Assembly: GCA_021325515.1 (NCBI GenBank)
Contig: JAJPHC010000035.1
Coordinates: 80,717 to 144,716, forward strand
Source: Acidobacteriota bacterium
GTDB lineage: Bacteria; Acidobacteriota; Thermoanaerobaculia; Gp7-AA8
Direction of reading: 5' to 3'
DNA: 64,000 nucleotides
Position numbers and translations under genes: made by a program. The notes under the pieces are model-generated. The model searched no databases. It saw only the letters and a list, made by a program, of their open reading frames with translations, and was not told the origin of the DNA. This document shows, in pieces, positions 8,140 through 16,110 of this stretch (position 1 is its first letter; the number at the start of each line of letters is the position of its first letter).

Positions 8140-9627
8140 TCACCCCACGGCAACCGGCGTTCGCATCTTCAATCCGGCGAGCGAGACTCTGCCGAGCACG
8201 GAGTGCTGGAAGCCGCTGATGGTACGCGCGCAGACGGCGACGGCCTGCCCGTAGATCAGCGGCAGCAGCGGCACCTCCTCGGCGAGCAGCGCGACGATCG
8301 CCGCGCGGTTCTGATCGGTCTGCTCCGCGCGATAGCGCTGCAGCGCGGCATCCATCGCCTTGCTCGAGTAACGGCTCACGTTGTTCGACGTCGCCGTGCT
8401 GTTCGACGCGGAGGGGATGGCATGCGAGGCGAGGAGCGCTTCGAAGAAATCGCTCGGATCGGAGGTGTCGGCGATCCATCCGGCGAGCAGCATGTCGTAT
8501 GCGTTGCGCTGGACGCGCTCCGCGTATTCGTTGCGATCGCGCGTCGCGACGAGCTCCACCTCGACGCCGATCGCGCCGAGCTGCTCGCGGATCAGCTCAC
8601 CCGCGCGGCGCGGGTTCGGCATGTACGGCCGCGGGCTCCAGACCATCACCAGCGTCACCTTCTTCGGCATCCGGCTGCCGGCAGCAGCCGCGAAGCTCTT
8701 CGCTTTCGTGAGATCGAATCCGAGGAGATTCGGATCGCGCGCGAGCAGCGGCGGAAGAAGGTTGGATGCGATGTACGCCAGCGGATTGCGATCGTACGTC
8801 GACTCCGCGATCGCCCTTCGATCGATCGCATGCGCGAATGCCTTGCGCACCTGCACCTCGTCGAGCGGCGGCCGCGAGGTGTTGAAGTAGAGGATGCCTG
8901 TCGCGTTGCCGGTGGAGATCGAAGGGACGAAGGGATAGCCGCGCAGCGACATCGCATCGACGGAGGTGAGGCTGTAGGTGAAGTCGATCTCCCCCTTCTT
9001 CGCCGCTTCGAGCAGCACTTCGGTCCCGCCATCGCTCGATGCGGCGTAGGTCGCGAAGACGATCGCGTCGATGTCGACCGGCTTGCGGTTGTAGAACGGA
9101 TTGCGGACGAGCGTGACGCGATCGAGGCGCTGCACGTCGGCCAGCCGCAGTTGTCCGGAGAACATGAAGGGTCCCGATCCGAGGAGCAGTCCTCCGCGCT
9201 CCAGCACGATGTGGGTGTAGGTGTTGGTCAGGACGAGATCGAAGCGCGCGTTGGGATGCGTGAGGTGAAAGAAGATGCGCGAGTCGCGAACCTCGACTCT
9301 CGCCTGCCTCGCGAAATCGGCGGAGGCGTTGAGCGAGAGCGCCACATGCTGCGGCGTCATCGGCGTGCCGTCGGAGAAGAGGATGTCGCGGCGCAACTCG
9401 ACGGAATAGACCGGTTTGTCCGGCGATGATGGTTCCTTCCGCAGCGGCGCCGTGACGAGCTGCGGCGTGGGCGGCTCGCTACCGAGCGGAGGCGCGAAGA
9501 GCGTCTCGAAGATTTCGTCGAGGATCAGTGAGCTGACGGTGTCGTGCGTGCGGCGCGGATCGAGCGTGGCAAGACGCGCGATCGCGCCGACGCGCAGCAC
9601 CTTTTTCGGATTGCCTGCGGTCGTCAA
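8140..9627 (-). CDS. Family-5 (peptide/nickel-type) solute-binding-like protein without signal peptide
   Basis: 495 residues across the SBP_bac_5 fold: RVGAIARLATLDPRRTHDT at the N-terminus, the SVELRRDILFSDGTPMTP motif, and VRKAFAHAIDRRAI, all typical of oligopeptide-binding proteins. The N-terminus (MTTAGNPKKVLRVG) has no signal peptide or lipobox, unlike transport-linked members, so the protein is probably cytoplasmic, as in SgrR-like sensors, though no HTH domain is seen here. The start is a TTG with a GGGAG ribosome site 8 bases before it. It precedes the UvrA2-like gene by 9 bases, which suggests a ligand-sensing role coupled to drug tolerance; this is inference. Confidence 0.82.
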   Translation of the reverse strand: MTTAGNPKKVLRVGAIARLATLDPRRTHDTVSSLILDEIFETLFAPPLGSEPPTPQLVTAPLRKEPSSPDKPVYSVELRRDILFSDGTPMTPQHVALSLNASADFARQARVEVRDSRIFFHLTHPNARFDLVLTNTYTHIVLERGGLLLGSGPFMFSGQLRLADVQRLDRVTLVRNPFYNRKPVDIDAIVFATYAASSDGGTEVLLEAAKKGEIDFTYSLTSVDAMSLRGYPFVPSISTGNATGILYFNTSRPPLDEVQVRKAFAHAIDRRAIAESTYDRNPLAYIASNLLPPLLARDPNLLGFDLTKAKSFAAAAGSRMPKKVTLVMVWSPRPYMPNPRRAGELIREQLGAIGVEVELVATRDRNEYAERVQRNAYDMLLAGWIADTSDPSDFFEALLASHAIPSASNSTATSNNVSRYSSKAMDAALQRYRAEQTDQNRAAIVALLAEEVPLLPLIYGQAVAVCARTISGFQHSVLGRVSLAGLKMRTPVAVG

Positions 9628-9791
9628 CGTTGGAGCTCCCTCTCATTCAAAGTCGCGTTCCCGGAGAGATCCTCTGCACGCTTCCTTCCAGCCGGCAGGA
9701 GCGAGCTCGCCCTCCTTCTGCGTCTGCGGCGTCAGCGAGCTCATCCTTCACGCCGCATCGCAGACTCGCACAAAGAGCTTATCCTTTCGTC

Positions 9792-10532
9792 ATGGCTGAT
9801 CTGGCTACGTTTAGCCTTGCGGACGTCGTGCGGTGCAGCTCCGAGTTGAGACTGTCATCGACGGGCGCGGCATCGATGGAAGATGCAGCGGCACGTGTCG
9901 TCGGACATCTTTACGACACGATCATCGACGGCGCGACGGGCGACCGGGCGATTTCGCTGATCCGCCTCTTCAAGACACATCCGTACGGCGCGCTCGAGCC
10001 GGAACAGCGAGCCTTTGCCGACCGGCTCCTCGGCGATCACCGGCCGGAGCCTACGATGCGCTGCCTCACACTCCTCGCGACGCGCGGACATCAGCCGGAT
10101 TGGAACGACCGCCATAGCTCGCGCGGCCACGCGGCGATTCCGCTTCCCAGCGAGAAGATCGTGCAGAGCGCGCCGATGATTTCCCAGTTGATCGCACAAC
10201 TCGGAGTCGACATCTCCGCGCTGCTTCGCCCCGAGCCGGACGTCATCGTCGATCTCGCGCAGAGGAGCTACAACGTCTTCCACGTTCCGGAAGCGAAAGG
10301 CAGCCCGTACATCCCGGCGCAGAACGACTTCGTGATCCCGTTCGGCATCCGGTCGGTGCTCGGCTTCGGCGGGATGCTCCCTTCGGGAAATCTGTTCGCG
10401 ACCATCATGTTCACGAAAACCGCGGTACCGCGAGAGACGGCGGACCTCTTCGCGAATGTGGCGCTGGCGGTGAAGCTGGCCATCCTGCCGTTTGACGGCG
10501 GTGCCACGTTTGCAGGCGCAGTCGGGACGTGA
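9792..10532 (+). CDS. Putative cytoplasmic sensor subunit preceding a histidine kinase
   Basis: 246 residues from the ATG at 9792; the longer upstream frame is Ser/Arg-rich and unlikely to be coding. No signal or membrane segment is seen. The C-terminal ~110 residues (NVFHVPEAKGSPYIP, NDFVIPFGIRSVLGFGGMLP, FATIMFTKTAVP) look like a small sensory (GAF-like) domain. The gene ends in a GTGA overlap with the next kinase, so the two are coupled and the protein may be its detachable sensor. There is no Shine-Dalgarno sequence; a TATCCT at 9780-9785 lies 6 bases before the ATG, as expected of a leaderless mRNA. The function is otherwise unknown. Confidence 0.72.
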   Translation: MADLATFSLADVVRCSSELRLSSTGAASMEDAAARVVGHLYDTIIDGATGDRAISLIRLFKTHPYGALEPEQRAFADRLLGDHRPEPTMRCLTLLATRGHQPDWNDRHSSRGHAAIPLPSEKIVQSAPMISQLIAQLGVDISALLRPEPDVIVDLAQRSYNVFHVPEAKGSPYIPAQNDFVIPFGIRSVLGFGGMLPSGNLFATIMFTKTAVPRETADLFANVALAVKLAILPFDGGATFAGAVGT

Positions 10533-12430
10533 GCGTCAACGAGCTCATCTCGGTCAGCGAGATCGATCTGCTCCGCGCGGAAGCGGCCACGCTCCAACAA
10601 TTGATGGCGGTGCTCGAGCGGACGACGCTCGAGCAGACGCGCAAGCTCGAAGACGCGATCCGCGACCGGACTGCCGCCGCCGAGGAGCTGCGCCGGCAAC
10701 TGGAGGTCACGCGCGCGCTGACGGAGAGCATGGGAGAAGGAGTGCTCGCATTCGGCGCGGATGCACGCCTCTCGTTCTTCAACACCGCCGCGGAGCAGAT
10801 GTTGAAAGTCGAAGTTGCGAGCGTGCGGGGAAGAATGCTCGACGAGCTGAGTCTGGCGCGCCCGCAAACGATCGCCGCAATCCGCCGCGTGTTCGAGGCG
10901 CGAACGACGATCCGCAGCGACGACGATCTCTTTCTCGCCGCCGATGGAGAAGCGCTTCCCGTCTCCTACACCGCCTCGCCGATCGTCTCCGGCGGAGAGT
11001 TCGTCGGCGCAGTCGTGGTCTTTCACGACATCACTGCGCGCAAGCGCGCGGACGAGGAGCGGCAGAAGCTGCTGGAGGTCGAGCGTGAGGCTCGCGTTCA
11101 GGCGGAGCGCGCGCGCGAAACCAGCCGCTTTCTGGCCGAAGCCGGCTCGGTGCTCGTCTCCTCGCTCGATTCATCCGCGACACTCGAGCGGGTCGCGCGA
11201 CTCGCCGTCCCGTCGTTCGCCGACTGGAGCTTCGTCCATCTCCGCGACGCATCGGGCGCGCTGCGCCGCGTCGCGGTCGCGCATTCGGATCCGGAGCGCG
11301 AGGCGCTCCTCCGCTCCGTGGAAGACATCTATCCACCTTCCGCCGATGATCCTTACGGACCGGCGAAAGTGACGCGCACGGGAGTGAGCGAGATGGTCGG
11401 AGTCGTCGCGGACCGAATCCTGGAGGAGTCGGCGAAAGACGACGCGCACCTCCATCAGTTGCGCGAATTCGGCTTCACCTCCTACATTTCCGTTCCGCTG
11501 ATTGCGCGGACGCGCACGCTCGGAGCGATGACGTTCGCGATGGCGGAGTCGGGGCGTCATTTCGGCGAGAGCGAGCTTCTTCTTGCACAGCAACTGGCAG
11601 ACCGCGCAGCGCTCGCGATCGATAACGCCCGCCTGTTCGCGGAGGTCGAGGAAGCACGGCGGGATCTCGAGCAGCGGGTGCTCGCACGCACGATGCAGCT
11701 CCAGGAGGCAAACCGCGAGCTCGAGTCGTTCTCGTATTCGGTCTCGCACGACCTTCGCGCGCCGATTCGCCATATCAGCGGCTTCGTCGATCTCTTCCGC
11801 AAGCGCGGCGCCGGCTCGCTCGACCCCGCCGCTGCGCACTATCTCGACGTCATCGCCGATGCCGCGAAGCAGGCCGGCACACTCGTCGACGACCTGCTCG
11901 CGTTCTCGCGGATGGGACGTGCCGAGCTCGCCAGGCAGCGCGTGTCGATGGACGCGATGGTCCAGGAAGTGCTGGGCCAGCTGCAACCGGAGATCGCCTC
12001 GCGCGCGATCGAATGGCGCATCGGGCAGCTTGGCGAGGTGACCGGCGACGCGGCGATGCTGCGACTGGTATGGCGGAATCTGCTGTCGAACGCGGTCAAG
12101 TACACGCGAACGCGCGAGGGCGCGATCATCGAGGTCTCGCGCACCGAGTTGGACCGTGAGCACGTATTTTGCGTACGCGACAATGGCGTCGGCTTTGACA
12201 TGAAATACGTAGGGAAGCTCTTCGGAGTGTTCCAGCGCCTCCACTCCGCAGACCAGTTCGAAGGGACGGGGATCGGCCTCGCCAACGTGCGCCGCATCGT
12301 CGGTCGCCACGGGGGCAAGGCCTGGGCCGAGGGAGAGGTCAACCGGGGAGCAGCATTTTTCTTCTCTCTGCCGCGCGAATCGGAGGAACGGATTGACGGA
12401 ACTCAAACGCATCCTGCTCGTGGACGATAG
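10529..12430 (+). CDS. PAS-GAF sensor histidine kinase, phytochrome-type kinase core
   Basis: 633 residues, GTG start in a GTGA overlap. Order: coiled coil (10-60), PAS (~65-170, ending VVVFHDITARKRA), GAF (~200-370), helical linker, HisKA with H407 in SYSVSHDLRAPIRH, and HATPase (NLLSNAVKYT, RDNGVGFD, GTGIGLANV). The FSYSVSHDLRAP box is the Cph1-type kinase class whose cognate regulators are Rcp1-like receivers, and exactly such a gene overlaps its 3' end. No membrane segment is present. Neither PAS nor GAF shows a recognisable bilin-binding Cys-His motif, so a light role is not claimed. The GAF has the ADWSFV pattern shared with other kinases in this window. Confidence 0.9.
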   Translation: MSVNELISVSEIDLLRAEAATLQQLMAVLERTTLEQTRKLEDAIRDRTAAAEELRRQLEVTRALTESMGEGVLAFGADARLSFFNTAAEQMLKVEVASVRGRMLDELSLARPQTIAAIRRVFEARTTIRSDDDLFLAADGEALPVSYTASPIVSGGEFVGAVVVFHDITARKRADEERQKLLEVEREARVQAERARETSRFLAEAGSVLVSSLDSSATLERVARLAVPSFADWSFVHLRDASGALRRVAVAHSDPEREALLRSVEDIYPPSADDPYGPAKVTRTGVSEMVGVVADRILEESAKDDAHLHQLREFGFTSYISVPLIARTRTLGAMTFAMAESGRHFGESELLLAQQLADRAALAIDNARLFAEVEEARRDLEQRVLARTMQLQEANRELESFSYSVSHDLRAPIRHISGFVDLFRKRGAGSLDPAAAHYLDVIADAAKQAGTLVDDLLAFSRMGRAELARQRVSMDAMVQEVLGQLQPEIASRAIEWRIGQLGEVTGDAAMLRLVWRNLLSNAVKYTRTREGAIIEVSRTELDREHVFCVRDNGVGFDMKYVGKLFGVFQRLHSADQFEGTGIGLANVRRIVGRHGGKAWAEGEVNRGAAFFFSLPRESEERIDGTQTHPARGR

Positions 12431-12857
12431 CTCGCGCGACGTCGAACTCACGCTTGCGGCACTCGAGCAGAACCGCCTTGCAAACGAAGTCGTCGTCGCG
12501 CGCGATGGCGAAGAAGCTCTCGACTATCTCTACCGGCGCGGAATCTTCAAGCTCCGCACCGCAGGCCATCCCGCCGTCGTTCTCCTCGATCTCAAACTGC
12601 CGAAAGTCGATGGCCTGGAAGTTCTCAAGCAGATCAAAGGCGACGACGAACTGCGCGCCATCCCCGTCGTAATGCTCACCTCCTCCCGCGAGGAGAAGGA
12701 CCTTGTGCAGAGCTATGACCTCGGCGTGAATGCGTATGTCGTCAAGCCGGTGGACTTTCATGAGTTCGTCGATTCTCTGAAGGAGCTCGGCCTTTTCTGG
12801 GCGGTCATCAATCAGCCGCCTCCCGGTAGTGTGAAGCGGCCGGACGATCGCCGATGA
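12393..12857 (+). CDS. Rcp1-type single-domain response regulator
   Basis: 154 residues. A full receiver with the VDDSSRDVELT start, phospho-acceptor Asp in VLLDLKLPKVDG, VVMLTSS switch and AYVVKPVDFHEF lysine region. The long FKLRTAGHPAVV insertion before strand 3 and the C-terminal FVDSLKELGLFW helix are typical of Rcp1-like partners of phytochrome-type kinases. It starts at a TTG with GGAGG (12382-12386) 6 bases before it, inside the kinase gene (38-base overlap), and ends in an ATGA overlap with the next hybrid kinase. It is the expected phosphate acceptor of the kinase at 10529-12430. Confidence 0.9.
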   Translation: MTELKRILLVDDSSRDVELTLAALEQNRLANEVVVARDGEEALDYLYRRGIFKLRTAGHPAVVLLDLKLPKVDGLEVLKQIKGDDELRAIPVVMLTSSREEKDLVQSYDLGVNAYVVKPVDFHEFVDSLKELGLFWAVINQPPPGSVKRPDDRR

Positions 12858-14437
12858 CACCTGTCGAAGCATCGGAGCAGTTGCCGCCCGATCTCGCGAT
12901 TTTGCTGCTCGAAGACAATCTGCTCGACGCTGAGCTCACGTGCGCCAGTCTGGGAGTCGACGGAGGCTGCCGGATCGAGCGTGTGGAGGATCAACCCTCG
13001 TTCGAGAAGGCCCTCGAAGAGCACCTCTTCGACCTGATCCTCGCCGACTATTCGCTGCCGTCATTCGATGGCATCACGGCCCTCGACATCGCACAGCGGC
13101 TGCGGCCCGACACGCCGTTCATCTTCGTGTCCGGCGCGCTCGGCGAAGAACTGGCGATCGAGACGCTCAAGCGTGGTGCCACAGACTACGTGCTCAAGCA
13201 TCGTCTGGAGCGTCTTCGTCCTTCCGTGCTCCGCGCGCTGCGCGAGAAGGAAGAGCACCGGCAGCGACAGCTCGCAGAAGAAAAGCTCCGCCGTCTGGCG
13301 GAGGACAACGCGCGCCTGTATGAACAGGCGCGCCGCGCCAGTCTCGCCAAAGACGAGTTCATCGCGATGATCTCTCACGAACTGCGAACGCCGATGACAT
13401 CGATCCTCGGCTGGACCCGGTTGCTGAGAGTCGGCGGCCTGTCACAGGAAGAGAGCGTGACCGCACTGGAGGCAGTCGAACGGAGTGCGACGGTGCAGGC
13501 GAGGCTGATCGATGATCTGCTCGACATCTCCCGCATCAGCACCGGCAAGCTCGAATTGAATCTGGAGGACGTCGATCTGGCGGGCGTCGTCGCGACCACC
13601 GTCGAGGCTCTGCGCATTCCCGCCGCTGAAAAGCAGATCACGCTGCAAGCAGAGACGGCGGTGCGCTGCATCGTTCGCGGCGACCGCAACCGCCTGCAGC
13701 AGGTCGTCTCGAATCTCGTTCAGAACGCGATCAAGTTCACTCCTGACGGAGGAAGGATCAACGTCGAGCTCGAAGTCGTTGATGGACGCGCCGAGTTGCG
13801 AGTCCGCGACAACGGCAAAGGGATTCGACCCGAATCACTCGACCAGATCTTCGAAGCGTTCCGTCAGGAGCGCGGCTCACCGGAAACCAGCGGAGGACTG
13901 GGACTCGGCCTGTCGATCGTCCGTCACATCATCGAGCGGCACGGAGGAACCGTGAGCGCGCAGAGCGACGGGCTCGATCGCGGCGCGACGTTCCGCGTAG
14001 CCTTGCCGCTGCTGGACGCGACGAGAGAGAGGGCCGCCAGCACAAAAGGATCGCAGATGCCGGACATGACCAGCCGGGCGATTCTCGTCGTCGAAGATGA
14101 TTGCGAAGCCAGAACTCTCATCGCCACGATCCTGAAGCGCTGCGGTGCAAACGTGCTCACCGCCGAATCCGTGTCCGAGGCGTTGGAGGCGCTTCCGCGC
14201 GCAACGTGGGATGCCATCGTCTCCGATATCAGCATGCCGGAAGCTGACGGCTACTCGCTGATGGCCCATGTGAAGGACAACTATCGGGACGGCTCAGCGC
14301 CGCCAGTCGTCGCTGTGACTGCGTTCGGCACACCGGACGACCGCGAGCGAATCCGTGAAGCAGGATTCGCACGTCACTTCGTCAAGCCGATCGATCCGGT
14401 GTTGTTCGCGCGCAGCATCGCCGCGATGTGGGCGTAG
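12854..14437 (+). CDS. Hybrid kinase: REC-HisKA-HATPase-REC
   Basis: 527 residues, soluble. The N-terminal receiver (13-130) has D65 (LILADYSLPSFDG); a coiled linker leads to HisKA with H175 (AMISHELRTPMTSI), an ATPase domain (NLVQNAIKFTP, RDNGKGI, GLGLGLSIV) and a second receiver (409-525) with D458 (IVSDISMPEADG) and K in FVKPID. It is translationally coupled (ATGA) to the Rcp1-type regulator, so the cluster looks like a phosphorelay: kinase 10529 to receiver 12393 and/or this REC-kinase, with the terminal receiver as a sink. No DNA-binding output is encoded in the cluster. Confidence 0.9.
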   Translation: MTPVEASEQLPPDLAILLLEDNLLDAELTCASLGVDGGCRIERVEDQPSFEKALEEHLFDLILADYSLPSFDGITALDIAQRLRPDTPFIFVSGALGEELAIETLKRGATDYVLKHRLERLRPSVLRALREKEEHRQRQLAEEKLRRLAEDNARLYEQARRASLAKDEFIAMISHELRTPMTSILGWTRLLRVGGLSQEESVTALEAVERSATVQARLIDDLLDISRISTGKLELNLEDVDLAGVVATTVEALRIPAAEKQITLQAETAVRCIVRGDRNRLQQVVSNLVQNAIKFTPDGGRINVELEVVDGRAELRVRDNGKGIRPESLDQIFEAFRQERGSPETSGGLGLGLSIVRHIIERHGGTVSAQSDGLDRGATFRVALPLLDATRERAASTKGSQMPDMTSRAILVVEDDCEARTLIATILKRCGANVLTAESVSEALEALPRATWDAIVSDISMPEADGYSLMAHVKDNYRDGSAPPVVAVTAFGTPDDRERIREAGFARHFVKPIDPVLFARSIAAMWA

Positions 14438-14440
14438 GCA

Positions 14441-15355
14441 TCATTCATCACGAATGAGAGTCTCGACTTCGGCGCGCGTGGGCATCGACGTCTGAGCGCC
14501 GGGCGCACGTGTGGTCAGTGCAGCAGCGGCGGACGCAAAGCGCGCCGCAGACCCGAGCGGCATCCGCTCCGCCAGCGCAATCGCCAGCGCTGCGGTCAGC
14601 GCGTCGCCGGCTCCCAGCCGGTCGATCGATGGAACCGCGAGCTTCGGAATGAAGATCTCCTCATCCGCCGTGAGAAACACGTTGCCTTCGTCTCCCGCTT
14701 CGACAGCGGCGAGCCTGACTCCGCGGCTCAACAACGCCGACGCAGCGGCGCGGGCACTGACACGATCACGCACGCCGATCCCCGTGACCGTCTCCGCTTC
14801 GCGAGCGTTGAGGCGAATCACTGCAGCGAGCCGCAGCAGCTCGTCGGGAAGCTCGCGCGGCGGTGACGGATCAACGATGAGCGGCACCGCCGCATCGTGC
14901 GCAATGCGAGCAGCGCGCAGAACGCTTTCGAACGGGATTTCCAGTTGCACCAGCAACGCGCGACCGGCAGCGATCACGTCTGCCGCATCCTCCACAAGCT
15001 CGGGCGTGACATACGCGTTTGCTCCCGGAAGCACGACTGCCTGCTTCTCCCCCGTCGCGTCTCTCACCAGCACGAACGCGCCTGTCGGAGAAGCGGCGAT
15101 CCGCGACACATGACGAACATCCACCGACTCCGCTTCGAGAGCGGATCGAACAAGCCGGCCGCAGTCGTCGTCACCTACGGCCCCGATCAGGAGCGCCGCA
15201 CTCCCAAGGCGTGCGGCGGCAACCGCCTGATTGGCCGCTTTCCCGCCGGCACCGATTGCCAGAGATGTCGCCTTCCGGCACGAGCCCGCCACCGGCAACG
15301 CTTCCACGGTGGAGACGATGTCCAGGCTGATCCCACCCAAACAGACGATGGTCAT
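14441..15355 (-). CDS. rbsK: Ribokinase-family (PfkB) sugar kinase
   Basis: 304 residues from the ATG at 15355 (MTIVCLGGISLDIV). It contains the ribokinase substrate loop GAGGKAANQAVAAARLG, the NAREAETVTG region, and the PfkB C-terminal signature DRLGAGDALTAAL with the catalytic Asp. It should phosphorylate ribose or a similar sugar with ATP in the cytoplasm. It sits alone among signalling genes, converging on the hybrid kinase with a 3-base gap, and no ribose transporter is nearby, so the substrate is uncertain. No ribosome site is evident; TACGAT ends 9 bases before the ATG, suggesting a leaderless or near-leaderless transcript. Confidence 0.85.
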   Translation of the reverse strand: MTIVCLGGISLDIVSTVEALPVAGSCRKATSLAIGAGGKAANQAVAAARLGSAALLIGAVGDDDCGRLVRSALEAESVDVRHVSRIAASPTGAFVLVRDATGEKQAVVLPGANAYVTPELVEDAADVIAAGRALLVQLEIPFESVLRAARIAHDAAVPLIVDPSPPRELPDELLRLAAVIRLNAREAETVTGIGVRDRVSARAAASALLSRGVRLAAVEAGDEGNVFLTADEEIFIPKLAVPSIDRLGAGDALTAALAIALAERMPLGSAARFASAAAALTTRAPGAQTSMPTRAEVETLIRDE

Positions 15356-15462
15356 GAGCGTGACATCGTACTGCCGTACTTCTTCTGACGCAGCACGCGC
15401 TCGCACGATGTTTGCATGGTTCTTTCGCAATCTCGTCGCATCCTCAAGACAAGGAGTCCAAA

Positions 15463-16110
15463 ATGATCGACGCTTCCGAAGAGCGCGCTGTTCATCTTGC
15501 AGGATCGGAGCTCGATCGCGCCCGTCACGTCTGCGCGTTTTTTCATACTCGCGACGAAGAGTACCGGGTCTTGATGCCCTTCGTGGTTGAAGGCTTCGAG
15601 CATGGCGATCGCGCTTTCCATATCGTCGATCCTGCTCACAGGGACGAGCACATCGAGCGGTTGCGCGAGGGCGGAATCGATACAGGCTCGGCGGAGGCCA
15701 GCGGACAACTGACCGTGTTGCGGTGGGAAGACGCCTATCTTCGCGGAGGTCACTTCGATCAAAACGCGATGCTCGCGCTGATCGAAGAGGTTCTCAGGGC
15801 CGGGAAAGCGCAGGGATATCCGCTCACACGACTCGTCGCGAACATGGAGTGGGCACTGGAGGACAGGCCGGGCGTCGAGGACATCGTCGAGTACGAGACA
15901 CGCTTGAACTACGTGCTCCCGAAATATAACGACGCAGTCACGTGAACGTACGATCTCGCCAAGTTTGGCGGAGGCGTCGTCATGGACATCATGAGAACCC
16001 ATCCGATGGTGATCATCGGCGGGCTGCTGCAGGAAAACCCGTTCTTCGTGCCGCCGGACGAAATGCTCGGCGAGTTGCGCCGGCGGCGCACGGCTCATGT
16101 CCCTTCGTGA
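15463..16110 (+). CDS. MEDS-domain sensor protein interrupted by in-frame TGA (Sec candidate or nonsense mutation)
   Basis: Starting at the ATG at 15463 (AAGGAG 6 bases upstream), 160 codons encode a MEDS/DcmR-type sensory domain: HVCAFFHTRDEEYRVLMPF, AFHIVDPAHRDEH, ANMEWALEDRPGVEDIVEYE, LNYVLPKYNDAV. A TGA at 15943-15945 then interrupts, but the same frame continues for 54 codons with typical MEDS C-terminal sequence (TYDLAKFGGGVVMDIMRTHP, NPFFVPPDE) to a TGA at 16108. From memory of the family a Cys is expected at the TGA (ICTYDL). The second part overlaps the downstream kinase start by 14 bases, so full-length coupling makes sense only if the TGA is read through or arose recently. A short hairpin follows the TGA. 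The domain is thought to sense small organic molecules. Confidence 0.7.

Noticed and set aside
6478..9429. A 983-codon plus-strand frame opposite UvrA2 and the binding-protein gene
   Set aside because: It spans the boundary of two clear minus-strand genes, has no motifs and is Arg-rich, so it is an antisense shadow.
15943..15982. A frameshift between two halves of the MEDS gene
   Set aside because: Both halves are in the same reading frame and no base insertion or deletion is needed; the only break is the TGA codon.
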